From: Pseudoduganella ginsengisoli | Lineage (GTDB): Bacteria > Pseudomonadota > Gammaproteobacteria > Burkholderiales > Burkholderiaceae_D | Direction: 5' to 3' | Assembly: GCF_009720865.1 (NCBI RefSeq) | Contig: NZ_WNLA01000021.1 | Span: 1 to 64,000 of the forward strand | Length of the DNA: 64,000 nucleotides | Part shown: piece after piece, positions 10,506-18,811 of the stretch | How positions within the stretch are numbered: the stretch's first letter is position 1 | How the letters are laid out: each line of letters opens with the position of its first letter | Notes under the pieces: generated by a model | The model's input: the letters and a program-made list of their open reading frames with translations, nothing else | Database searches by the model: none | What the model was told of the DNA's origin: nothing | Position numbers and translations under genes: made by a program

Positions 10506-10681
10506 GATTCCTCTTGTTTTCGCCCAGGAAGAAAACAGTATGGAAAGGCCGGCGGCGGGTGTCAAACCAAGTTTGAAGGAACGGCGCCGCTGTTACGCGT
10601 ATCCAACGATTTTTGAACTTTAGCTTGCCAAACCAACAGCGCGGGACAACGATCTATAACGTTCTAACAAGGGAGCATGCC

Positions 10682-11653
10682 GTGCTGTCAATCAAGAACT
10701 GGATCATTGCCCTGCTGTGCTGCAGCTGCCTGTCTGCATGGGCTGCAGAACCGCCGAAACCACAGGCCCCTGCGCCTGACGGGATTGAAGTCGGCGTCTA
10801 TCTGGTCAACGTCCCTGCCGTGAATTTGAAAGAGAAGAAATTCCAGCTGGACTTTTATTTATGGTTCCGCTGGAAGAATGACGAACTCGATCCGATGGAA
10901 AATTTTGAAATCGTCAACGGCCACGTCGATGGCAAGGAAAGCGTCAAGAAGAGAAAAGCTGGCGGCTATAACTACAGTTCGGCGCGCATCAGCGCCACCA
11001 TTTACCGCAACTTCGTATTAAACCGCTATCCACTGGATGACCAGGCGCTGAAACTACAAATTGAAAATGCCGGCGGGGCCGGCACGATGCCGCCGTATAT
11101 TCCTGACAAAGCCCAGTCCGGCGTCAGCGCAAAGATCGACGTGCCCGGCTGGCGCGTGCAGGGTTTTGAAGGCTATGCCTCCACCACGAAATATCCAACT
11201 ACATTTGGCGATCCCGAAGCCGCCGGCCAGAAGGAATCGCAGGTGCAGCGCTACACCTTTGCCGTCAACCTGAAACGCGCCGGATGGGGCAACTTCATCA
11301 AGCTGTTCTCCATCCTGTTCCTTGCCGCGGGCCTGGCGTTCAATGCCTTCCGCATTCCGTCCGACGCGATCGACGCCCGCATTGCCTTTGCCGCATCCGC
11401 CGTCTTCATGGCGGTGCTGACGCAAAGCGCGCTGTCCGCGACCTTGCCGGAAACCGACACCTTCGGCATGGCGGACTTGCTGTACAACGCGACCATGGGC
11501 TTTATTGCGGCCAGCTTCGTGCTGATTGTCTACACCTACCGCGTGTCGGAGCAAGGCAACGCCGCGCACGCGGAAACCGTTTCACGGCAAGCCGGGTGGA
11601 GCTTGACGGTGCTGTATCTGCTGGCCGTGCCGGCCATTGTGCTGCTGGCGTGA
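10682..11653 (+). CDS. Prokaryotic pentameric ligand-gated ion channel (pLGIC) homologue
   Basis: Predicted inner-membrane cation or anion channel of the GLIC/ELIC (Cys-loop receptor) superfamily. The GTG at 10682 is preferred over the in-frame ATG at 10613: AAGGGAG lies 6 bases before it and the protein then opens with a signal peptide (LSIKNWIIALLCC, cleavage after AWA), giving 323 residues. The extracellular beta-sandwich contains FYLWFRWKNDELDP, and the Cys-loop is replaced by the prokaryotic form YPLDDQALKLQIE without cysteines. Four membrane segments follow: FIKLFSILFLAAGLAFNAF (M1), ARIAFAASAVFMAVLTQSAL (M2, pore), YNATMGFIAASFVLIVYTY (M3) and a C-terminal M4. The order M1-M2-SATLPETDTF-M3 matches GLIC. 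The ligand is unknown. It is divergent from tpsB. Confidence 0.82.
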   Translation: MLSIKNWIIALLCCSCLSAWAAEPPKPQAPAPDGIEVGVYLVNVPAVNLKEKKFQLDFYLWFRWKNDELDPMENFEIVNGHVDGKESVKKRKAGGYNYSSARISATIYRNFVLNRYPLDDQALKLQIENAGGAGTMPPYIPDKAQSGVSAKIDVPGWRVQGFEGYASTTKYPTTFGDPEAAGQKESQVQRYTFAVNLKRAGWGNFIKLFSILFLAAGLAFNAFRIPSDAIDARIAFAASAVFMAVLTQSALSATLPETDTFGMADLLYNATMGFIAASFVLIVYTYRVSEQGNAAHAETVSRQAGWSLTVLYLLAVPAIVLLA

Positions 11654-11675
11654 CGGCTGGCGCCCCATCCAATTT

Positions 11676-11709
11676 ATCAGACAGGGCCAGTGCGCCCTGT
11701 CCTGATTTT
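11676..11709 (+). terminator. Rho-independent terminator after the ion-channel gene
   Basis: ATCAGACAGGGC pairs with GCCCTGTCCTGAT (one bulged C) across a 6-base loop and is followed at once by TTTT. It lies 23 bases after the channel stop, so the next gene probably has its own promoter. Confidence 0.8.
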
Positions 11710-11825
11710 CAAACGCAGCTTCCGTGGCCCGGGGCTTGCATTCCTTAGGCATCAATCACTTAGCGGTACTTGCGCAGCTGGCACAGCGATTGCTCCTCTC
11801 CAAGTATTTTTAACGGAGACAAACC

Positions 11826-12650
11826 ATGCGCATCTCTATGACCGTACTGGCCGCCCTGCTGGCCAACATCAGTTACGCAGCCGAACCCGTATCGGGCGGC
11901 GAAATCAAGATCGGCTACCGCGAATCGGCCGCACCGTTTTCATTTGCCGATGGCCAGAAGCCCGCAGGCTATACGATCGACTTGTGCGAACACATCGTGG
12001 ACGCCATCCGCAAGAGCATGGCCCCTGCGCCATTGAAAGTGACGTACGTGCTGCTGACGTCCAGCGACCGCGTGGAAAAAGTCAAAACCGGTGCAGTGGA
12101 CCTGGAATGCGGCGCCACCACGGTGACGCCGCAGCGCGCGGCCGACGTGGCGTTTTCGCAGCCGATCTTTTATGCGGACACAAAGATCCTCGTGAAAGCC
12201 GGCTCCGGCATCCAGTCCGTGATGGATTTGAAAGGCAAGCGCGTCATCGTCAACCAGGGTGCAGCCGGTGCGCCGATGCTGGCCAAGGCAGACCTGGAAA
12301 AGGGGCTGCACATCCAGTTCGTCAAATCGCTGGACACGCGCGAATCGTTCAAGTCCCTGCAACAGAACAAGGTTGACGCGTTCGTGCACGACGACGTGCA
12401 GCTGGCGCGCCTGGCTGCGACGTCCTCCAGCGCCAAGGACTTCGTGCTGCTGAACGATACGCTGTCCAGCGATCCGATCGCCATCATGATCCGCAAGGAT
12501 AACAAGGCGCTGAAACAGGCAGCCGATGCGGCGCTGGCAAAGATCGCCGCGTCCGGCGAGCTGTCGAAAATCTATGGGAAATGGTTCATGACGCCCACGT
12601 TCAAATTCCCGATGGGTGAAGCGCTGAAGCAGGCGCTGAAAGCGCCGTAA
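11826..12650 (+). CDS. Periplasmic amino-acid binding protein (SBP family 3, GltI-like)
   Basis: Periplasmic solute-binding protein of 274 residues with a signal peptide (MRISMTVLAALLANISYA) and GGAGA 7 bases before the start. The fold-defining elements are GEIKIGYRESAAPFSF near the N-terminus, LECGATTVTPQRAADVAFS (the hinge-side motif of glutamate/aspartate binders), and DAFVHDDVQLA. It ends with LSKIYGKWFM. The ECGATT.T..R pattern suggests an acidic amino acid ligand (family knowledge). No ABC permease or ATPase lies beside it. Upstream is the ion-channel gene, separated by a terminator. Downstream it converges on metE with only 3 bases between the two stops and no visible terminator. It could serve a distant transporter or act as a sensor. 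Confidence 0.85.
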   Translation: MRISMTVLAALLANISYAAEPVSGGEIKIGYRESAAPFSFADGQKPAGYTIDLCEHIVDAIRKSMAPAPLKVTYVLLTSSDRVEKVKTGAVDLECGATTVTPQRAADVAFSQPIFYADTKILVKAGSGIQSVMDLKGKRVIVNQGAAGAPMLAKADLEKGLHIQFVKSLDTRESFKSLQQNKVDAFVHDDVQLARLAATSSSAKDFVLLNDTLSSDPIAIMIRKDNKALKQAADAALAKIAASGELSKIYGKWFMTPTFKFPMGEALKQALKAP

Positions 12651-12653
12651 GTT

Positions 12654-14936
12654 CTAGGCCGCCAACCGCAATTCCCGCGCTGCCGCCACCATGTTCGCCA
12701 GTGCCGGCACCACTTCATGCCACTGGCGGGTTTTCAGGCCGCAATCCGGGTTGACCCACAGCCGCGCAACGGGAATGCGCTCGGCGGCTTTTTTCATCAA
12801 TTGCACGATGTGTTCGCGGCTTGGAATGTTCGGCGTGTGGATGTCGTACACGCCGGGCCCGATTTCGTTGGGATACTTGAAGTGGTCGAACGCGTCGAGC
12901 AATTCCATATCGGAGCGCGACGTTTCTATCGTGATCACGTCCGCATCCATCGCGGCAATCGACGCGATGATGTCGTTGAATTCCGAATAGCACATATGCG
13001 TGTGGATTTGCGTGCGGTCCTGTACGCCGTTGGCCGCAATGCGGAACGCTTCCACCGCCCAGTCCAGGTAGTGCTGCCACTGGGCTTTGCGCAGCGGCAG
13101 CCCTTCGCGCAGCGCCGCTTCATCGATCTGGATCACGCGCACGCCGGCCTGTTCCAGGTCCAGCACTTCCTGCCGGATGGCCAGCGCCAGCTGCCGGCAC
13201 GATACGGAACGGGGCTGGTCATCGCGCACGAACGACCAGTTCAAGATCGTCACGGGGCCCGTCAACATGCCTTTCATCGGCTTACCGGTCAGCGATTGCG
13301 CGTAGCGGGTCCACTCCACAGTCATGGCGCGCGGGCGGCTGATATCGCCAAACAAAATCGGCGGCTTCACGCAGCGCGAACCATAGGACTGCACCCAGCC
13401 AAACTGGCTGAATGCATACCCCTCCAGCTGTTCGCCGAAGTATTCCACCATATCGTTGCGTTCCGCTTCGCCATGCACCAGCACGTCCAGGCCCAATGCT
13501 TCCTGTTCGCGCACGCTGCGGGCGATTTCTTCCCGCATGGCGGCCTGGTAGCCTGCCGCGTCCAGCGTTCCGGCCTTGAAGGCGCTGCGCGCGTGGCGGA
13601 TTTCCGCCGTCTGCGGAAACGAACCGATGGTGGTCGTCGGATACAGCGGCAATTGCAGCAGCGCGGCCTGTTCCGCCGCGCGCTGCGCATAGGGGCTATT
13701 GCGGCGGCCCATATCGGCATGCAGTTGCGCCACCGCCTGCCGCACGGCGGGATTGTGCACACGCGGCGATGCGCGGCGCGCAGCCAGTGCGGCCAGGTTG
13801 TCCGCCAGTTCAGCGGCGACGGCTGCGCGGCCTTCTCGCAGCGCCTTGGCCAGCACCTGCAATTCATCGAGCTTTTGCACGGCAAAGGCCAGCCACGACC
13901 GGATTTCCGCATCCAGCGCTTGTTCACTGTTCAAATCCACCGGCACATGCAGCAGCGAACACGATGGCGCAATCCATAAACGGTTTCCCAGCTGCTGCGC
14001 CAGCGGTTCCAGCCAGTCCAGCACGGCCGTCAAATCGGTTTTCCAGATATTGCGGCCATTGATGACGCCCAGCGACAAGACTTTATGCGGCGGCAAAACA
14101 TTGATCAATGGGCGCACGTCGTCCGGACCCGCAACGGCATCCACGTGCAAGCCTGCCACCGGCAAATTCGCCGCCAGGTATTTGTTTTCTTCCAGCTGGC
14201 CGAAATACGTGGCCACCAGCAGTTTGACGCGGCACACCTTCAACTGGTGGTAAGCGTAATTGAACGCGTACTGCCAGTCCGCATCGAGTTCCGTCACCAG
14301 CAGCGGTTCATCGACTTGCACCCATTCGACGCCATGCGCCGCCAGCGTATCGAGCAATTGCGCGTACACGGCCAGCAAACCGTCGAGCAAATCCAGCTTG
14401 TTCGAGCCATCCTTGGCCTTGCCCAGCGCGAGGTAGGTCACCGGTCCCACAATGACGGGCTTGGCGTTGACGCCCTGCTGCCGCGCTTCGGCTACCTGTT
14501 CCAGCAGGCGCGATGCATCGAGCCGGAACGTGGTGGCGTTTGTAAATTCCGGCACGATGTAGTGGTAATTCGTGTCAAACCACTTCGTCATTTCACCTGC
14601 CGCCACGCCGCCGCAGCATGCATGGTGTTCTTGCGCGGAGCGGCCGCGCGCCACGCGGAAGTAGTTATCGAGCGGATCGCCGTGGAAGTCTTGCACGCGC
14701 TCCGGCAAATTCCCCACCGTGAAGCTCATGTCCAGCACGTGGTCGTAAAACGAAAAGTCGCCGACTGGCGCCAGGTCCAGGCCCGCCTGTAGTTGCCAGT
14801 GGCGCCGGCGCAGTGCCGCGCCGGATTTCAGCAAGTCCGCGCGGGACGTTTCTCCCTTCCAGTACGGCTCCAGCGCAAATTTCAATTCGCGGCTGGCGCC
14901 GATGCGGGGGAAGCCGAGGTTGTGAACAATGGTCAT
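12654..14936 (-). CDS. metE: Cobalamin-independent methionine synthase
   Basis: 5-methyltetrahydropteroyltriglutamate-homocysteine methyltransferase, the last step of methionine synthesis in the cytosol. Its 760 residues match the family length (about 750). The N-terminal half opens with [19 protein letters not shown]. The C-terminal catalytic barrel carries the zinc ligands: His and Cys in [10 protein letters not shown] (about 648 and 650), Glu in IETSRSD (about 672) and Cys in NPDCGLKTR (about 733). The substrate motif [11 protein letters not shown] is present. The start has GGAGT upstream. The gene is divergent from metR, the usual activator arrangement. No B12 riboswitch precedes metE itself, although a B12-controlled operon lies on the other side of metR. 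Confidence 0.97.
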   Translation of the reverse strand: MTIVHNLGFPRIGASRELKFALEPYWKGETSRADLLKSGAALRRRHWQLQAGLDLAPVGDFSFYDHVLDMSFTVGNLPERVQDFHGDPLDNYFRVARGRSAQEHHACCGGVAAGEMTKWFDTNYHYIVPEFTNATTFRLDASRLLEQVAEARQQGVNAKPVIVGPVTYLALGKAKDGSNKLDLLDGLLAVYAQLLDTLAAHGVEWVQVDEPLLVTELDADWQYAFNYAYHQLKVCRVKLLVATYFGQLEENKYLAANLPVAGLHVDAVAGPDDVRPLINVLPPHKVLSLGVINGRNIWKTDLTAVLDWLEPLAQQLGNRLWIAPSCSLLHVPVDLNSEQALDAEIRSWLAFAVQKLDELQVLAKALREGRAAVAAELADNLAALAARRASPRVHNPAVRQAVAQLHADMGRRNSPYAQRAAEQAALLQLPLYPTTTIGSFPQTAEIRHARSAFKAGTLDAAGYQAAMREEIARSVREQEALGLDVLVHGEAERNDMVEYFGEQLEGYAFSQFGWVQSYGSRCVKPPILFGDISRPRAMTVEWTRYAQSLTGKPMKGMLTGPVTILNWSFVRDDQPRSVSCRQLALAIRQEVLDLEQAGVRVIQIDEAALREGLPLRKAQWQHYLDWAVEAFRIAANGVQDRTQIHTHMCYSEFNDIIASIAAMDADVITIETSRSDMELLDAFDHFKYPNEIGPGVYDIHTPNIPSREHIVQLMKKAAERIPVARLWVNPDCGLKTRQWHEVVPALANMVAAARELRLAA

Positions 14937-15027
14937 GGGTACTCCGTGAAATGTTATCAGTGGTGATCAGTGCAGCCATGGTAAAGACTGCAATCCATGA
15001 CGTAAAATGGTCTTTTCTCACATATCG

Positions 15028-15042
15028 ATGAGCAATGCTCAT
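15028..15042. promoter_or_regulatory. Candidate MetR operator in the metE-metR intergenic region
   Basis: ATGAGCA-A-TGCTCAT is a perfect 7-bp inverted repeat. It contains TGAG-N5-CTCA, close to the known MetR site TGAA-N5-TTCA, and fits the LysR T-N11-A rule. It ends 8 bases before the metR start, where binding would also repress metR. A second, weaker match (TGAAATGTTATCA) lies at 14947-14959, close to the metE start. Confidence 0.6.
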
Positions 15043-15050
15043 GATTTACC

Positions 15051-15956
15051 ATGATTGAACGCATCCACCTGGCCATCGTGCTGGAAGTTGAAAAACAGGG
15101 TTCACTGACGGCGGCGGCCGACGTGCTGTGCGTGACGCAGTCGGCGCTGAGCCACAGCATGAAAAAGCTGGAACAGCAATTGGGAACCGATATCTGGCTG
15201 CGCGAAGGGCGCAGCTTGCGCCTGACGCAAGCGGGCCAGTTCCTGCTGGCCGTCGCGCAGCGCGTCGTGCCGCAACTGGATCTGGCGGAAGAACGGCTGC
15301 GCCAGTTCGCGCAGGGTGAACGGGGCGCGCTGCGCATCGGCATGGAATGCCACCCGTGCTACCAGTGGCTGTTGAAAATCGTGTCGCCTTACCTGGCCGA
15401 GTGGCCGCTGGTCGATGTCGACGTCAAACAGAAATTCCAGTTCGGCGGCATCGGCGCGCTGTTTGGCTATGAAATTGATTTACTAGTGACGCCGGACCCC
15501 GTCAACAAGCCGGGACTGCAATTCGAACCCGTGTTCGACTATGAGCAGGTGCTGGTGGTGCACAAAGACCACCGCTGGGCGAAACTGAAGGAAGCCACGC
15601 CGGACATGCTGTCAGAAGAAACGCTGATCACGTATCCCGTCCCCATCGACCGGCTGGACATTTATAACCTGTTCCTGTTGCCTGCCAATTGCCTGCCAAA
15701 AAAGCACAAGACCATCGAAACCACGGACATCATGCTGCAAATGGTGGCCAGCGGCCGGGGCGTGACGGCGCTGCCGAAATGGCTGGTCACCGATTACGCG
15801 CCCCATTTGAACTTGCGCACGTTGCGGCTGGGGCGCCACGGTATCCAGAAACAGATTTACCTGGGCATACGCGACAGCGACAGCGGCATCGATTACCTGC
15901 AAGCGTTTATCGCGTATGCGCGCCGGCTCAGAAATGGTGCGCCAGCGTCACCCTGA
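15051..15956 (+). CDS. metR: LysR-type activator of methionine genes (MetR)
   Basis: Transcription regulator of 301 residues. The N-terminal winged helix-turn-helix is IHLAIVLEVEKQGSLTAAADVLCVTQSALSH broken across residues 3-35. The effector domain begins LRIGMECHPCYQWL, a sequence typical of MetR proteins that sense homocysteine, and MVASGRGVTALPKWL is near 225-240. Divergence from metE with a shared 114-bp control region supports the assignment. The 3' end overlaps the 3' end of the TonB-dependent receptor gene by 29 bp, tail to tail, leaving no room for a separate terminator on either side. Confidence 0.93.
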   Translation: MIERIHLAIVLEVEKQGSLTAAADVLCVTQSALSHSMKKLEQQLGTDIWLREGRSLRLTQAGQFLLAVAQRVVPQLDLAEERLRQFAQGERGALRIGMECHPCYQWLLKIVSPYLAEWPLVDVDVKQKFQFGGIGALFGYEIDLLVTPDPVNKPGLQFEPVFDYEQVLVVHKDHRWAKLKEATPDMLSEETLITYPVPIDRLDIYNLFLLPANCLPKKHKTIETTDIMLQMVASGRGVTALPKWLVTDYAPHLNLRTLRLGRHGIQKQIYLGIRDSDSGIDYLQAFIAYARRLRNGAPASP

Positions 15957-17976
15957 ATGAACGGCGCTCGACCGGATGGAAGTGGATGTCATCGACGCCT
16001 TCAGCCGGTTCGCCCGGCAAGCGGGAACGGTAGTAATAATCGATGTCGCTGGCTTTTTTATCGAACAGGTTGAAGATATCCAGCGCCACTTGGGTAGCCT
16101 TGCTGAACTGGTAGCTCGCGCGCAGGTAGGCCAAGGTGGTGGACGCGGACTGGATGCTGTTATCTTCCAGCAGCGGGCGCGGTCCGAAATGGCGCAGCTG
16201 GAAACTGCCCGACCACGGCCCCAGGCCGCGCACCGTGGCGCCAAAGGACAGTGCGCGGTTCAGCGCCCCCGGTATGCGGTCGCCATCAGGGCTGGTATCG
16301 GCGTAGCGGGCGCGCGACGCGGCCACGTCGAGGTCGAACAGCAGCCACGATGACGCCACATAGTGGTTGTTCCACTCAATGCCACGGCGGCGGCTGGGGC
16401 GCGTGGCTTCCGTCTCGCCCGCATCACCGATAAACAGCAGCTCGGAATCGATATTCAGCCGCCACAGCGCCAGCGAACTTTGCAGGCCGGGGATGATTTC
16501 CGAACGCAGGCCGATTTCACTGCCGCGCGTGGCCACCAGCGGCGTCACTGGATCGGTCGCGCTGCCATCGGGCAGGCGCGTTTGCGTCGTGCCCCGCGCA
16601 TCGTTGCTGTGGAAGCCTTTGCCGAAATTGACGAAGTATTCCGTGCGCTGCCACGGACCGAATACCAGCGACAGCTTGGGCGACACCAGGTGCGCTCTGG
16701 CGGCGCCACTGTTGGCGGCCAAGTCGACGGCCACGTTGAATCGGTACGCGTCGTAACGCAGGCCCGCCATGCTGCGCAGCCACGGCTGCCACTGCGCGGT
16801 ATTTTCCACGTAGACGCCCGCGCTGGATTCGCGCACACGGTCTTCGCGTACGGTGCCGGTACGGATGGCGCCAGACATTTCATAGATCGCAACGGGCGAC
16901 AGCTGGTCATAGCGCGTCTGCAGGCCGGCCTTGTTGTGCATTTCTATGCCGCCGATATCGGCGCGCCACGACTGGGCAATATTGGCGCCCGCCATATTGC
17001 GGCGTTCGCGCTGCGCGTGCTGGTCGCCATCGGCCGGGTTATCGAGGTAATACGTGAAGTTGCTGACCAATTGCAAGGTGGAGCGCAACGCATACGCATC
17101 GAATTCCAGCAGCCCCGTTTCCGTGCGCACCCGCTGCGCATACGACAGGCTGTAACGGCTGGTGTCGCCGCCATCGGTCGGATCGATATTGCCAAAGCGG
17201 CCGATCCGCCCCGACTGGACGGCGCGCAGCGGAATCTGGTCCGTCGATTGCCAGCGGTTGGAAAACGCCATGCCCGTGATACTGAACCCATCGCCATGCG
17301 TGCCCTGGCTGTAGCGCAGCACGCCGTTATATTTGCGCACGCGCTGCGGCAAGTCCCACGGGCCGTCATTGGCAAGGACTTCCGCGCCAACCAGCAGCGT
17401 ACCGGCGCCCATGCCGATTGAGTCAGCCAGCAGGCCGCGCCGGTAGCCGGATTCGCCCACAACGGCAGTTGCCAACCCTTGCGGCAATTTGTCGGCGATG
17501 CGGATATGCGCGGCGCCGGCCGAAGCGAAGTCGCCTTCATCGGCAAAGTATGGGCCTTTCCTGTAATCGATGCGCTGCACCAGTTCCGGTATCAGGAAAT
17601 TCAAATCCGTATAGCCCTGGCCATGCGCGTGGGTGCGCATATTGACGGGCATGCCGTCGACAAAGGTGGCGAAATCCGTACCGTGGTCCAAATTAAAGCC
17701 GCGCAGGAAATACTGGCTGGCCTTGCCGTCGCCACTGTGCTGCGTGACGATCATGCCGGGCACGAATTCCAGCAATTCCGCCGTGCGCATGGCGGGACGG
17801 GCGGCAATCAAGTCAGCGGTAATGCTGCCCTGGCTGGCCGCATCGGACGTGCCGACGGCATTGTTATAGTGGCCCGTGACTTGAACGATGGCCGGTGCGG
17901 CTTCGTCAGCCGCCGCCTGCGTTTGGAATAAGGCTGTGATGCAGCCTGCAATGATGGTTGCCCTGGTTGGGAGCAT
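15928..17976 (-). CDS. TonB-dependent outer-membrane receptor of the B12-riboswitch operon
   Basis: Outer-membrane receptor of 682 residues: signal peptide (to about residue 23), plug domain of about 45-165 (ELLEFVPGMIVTQHSGDG, QYFLRGFNLDHGTDF, VDGMPVNMRTHAHGQGY) and a 22-strand-type barrel ending in the canonical terminal Phe (FRVTLAHHF). GAGGT lies 8 bases before the start. It is the last gene of the four-gene set cobN-like, exbB-like, DUF2149, receptor, starting 56 bp after the DUF2149 stop. By position under a cobalamin riboswitch the cargo is likely a corrinoid, a cobalt chelate or a related tetrapyrrole. The sequence alone does not separate these, and I saw no clear BtuB signature. Confidence 0.85.
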   Translation of the reverse strand: MLPTRATIIAGCITALFQTQAAADEAAPAIVQVTGHYNNAVGTSDAASQGSITADLIAARPAMRTAELLEFVPGMIVTQHSGDGKASQYFLRGFNLDHGTDFATFVDGMPVNMRTHAHGQGYTDLNFLIPELVQRIDYRKGPYFADEGDFASAGAAHIRIADKLPQGLATAVVGESGYRRGLLADSIGMGAGTLLVGAEVLANDGPWDLPQRVRKYNGVLRYSQGTHGDGFSITGMAFSNRWQSTDQIPLRAVQSGRIGRFGNIDPTDGGDTSRYSLSYAQRVRTETGLLEFDAYALRSTLQLVSNFTYYLDNPADGDQHAQRERRNMAGANIAQSWRADIGGIEMHNKAGLQTRYDQLSPVAIYEMSGAIRTGTVREDRVRESSAGVYVENTAQWQPWLRSMAGLRYDAYRFNVAVDLAANSGAARAHLVSPKLSLVFGPWQRTEYFVNFGKGFHSNDARGTTQTRLPDGSATDPVTPLVATRGSEIGLRSEIIPGLQSSLALWRLNIDSELLFIGDAGETEATRPSRRRGIEWNNHYVASSWLLFDLDVAASRARYADTSPDGDRIPGALNRALSFGATVRGLGPWSGSFQLRHFGPRPLLEDNSIQSASTTLAYLRASYQFSKATQVALDIFNLFDKKASDIDYYYRSRLPGEPAEGVDDIHFHPVERRSFRVTLAHHF

Positions 17977-18032
17977 GGAATAACCTCGTGTGCCCGGTTG
18001 GGCGGAAAGTAGTCTGCAAATATGCAGGCAGC

Positions 18033-18362
18033 TCAGTGTTTGCCGTCGCCGCCCTGCTGCGCTGGTTCAATCAGCACCAGCTTGCCCGTCTTCGGATCGC
18101 GGAACACTTCACCCACGCGGTCGTAACCGCTGCCGGATTCGGTGATGCCGGCGGCGGGGCGCTCAATCTGGCGGCCCTTTTCCACCGGCTTCGGCGTCTT
18201 GAACCCGCCATGCGCGCCCGCGATGGCGGCAATCAGGCCGCACGCAAATACCAGCATGACGTCCACCAGGTTGACGAGGCTGGCGCGGGGATCTTCATCG
18301 CTGCTGTCGAAGCGCGCATCGAGGCGGGAATACAGGCGCAGTCGCTTTTTCTGTGCACTCAT
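18033..18362 (-). CDS. DUF2149 protein, ExbD-like partner
   Basis: Small protein of 109 residues with a basic N-terminus, one membrane segment (VNLVDVMLVFACGLIAAIAG, about 30-49) and a short periplasmic tail that includes YDRVGEVFRDPKTGKLVLIE. The NLVDVMLVF element resembles the ExbD/TolR transmembrane motif, where a conserved Asp carries protons, so this Asp (about residue 34) is the likely functional residue. Its start overlaps the stop of the ExbB-like gene by 4 bp (ATGA), so the two are translationally coupled. Together they probably form a proton-driven module serving the chelatase or the receptor (inference from family and context). Confidence 0.8.
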   Translation of the reverse strand: MSAQKKRLRLYSRLDARFDSSDEDPRASLVNLVDVMLVFACGLIAAIAGAHGGFKTPKPVEKGRQIERPAAGITESGSGYDRVGEVFRDPKTGKLVLIEPAQQGGDGKH

Positions 18363-18811
18363 GCCGCCAGCTCCCCGGCTTCCAATGATTCCAGCAATTC
18401 TTCATACCAGCGGCGGCGCAGCTTGCCGATCACGAGGCCGCCAATACCGGCCACCAGGCCCAGTACCGTGGCGTCAAACGCCACCGTCACGGCACTGGCC
18501 AGTTTGGCCGGGTCGCCCTGTCCCAGCGCGGCCAGCCCAGGTCCCAGCGGGATGATCGTGGCCATCAGGCCCAGCATCGGCGGGATGCGCGACAGCAGGT
18601 CTGCGCGTTCCAGGCGGCGGCGCGCGATGGCTTGCACTTGCGCGGTATTGCTGTTGGCGGCGAGTTTGGATAAGCCATAGAAACGCTCGCCGGCCGCGAT
18701 GCCGGCTTCGGCAATGGCGACGGCGCACGCAGCCAGCAGGCAAAGCAGTGCAGGGGTGAGCAGCAGGCTGACACCGTCGTGCAGCCAGGTGAAGGACACC
18801 AGGTCGGTCAT
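18359..18811 (-). CDS. MotA/TolQ/ExbB-family proton channel protein
   Basis: Inner-membrane protein of 150 residues with three hydrophobic segments: LLLTPALLCLLAACAVAIAEAG near the N-terminus, then LLSRIPPMLGLMATIIPLGPGL, and VAFDATVLGLVAGIGGLVIG. The last two form the TolQ/ExbB core with its conserved small-residue and Pro pattern. The ATG at 18811 is preferred to an upstream TTG because GGAG lies 6 bases before it, and it then overlaps the cobN-like stop as ATGA. It overlaps the DUF2149 gene in the same way. The three genes therefore form a tightly coupled unit, and this protein is the expected partner of the DUF2149 (ExbD-like) protein. Confidence 0.88.
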   Translation of the reverse strand: MTDLVSFTWLHDGVSLLLTPALLCLLAACAVAIAEAGIAAGERFYGLSKLAANSNTAQVQAIARRRLERADLLSRIPPMLGLMATIIPLGPGLAALGQGDPAKLASAVTVAFDATVLGLVAGIGGLVIGKLRRRWYEELLESLEAGELAA

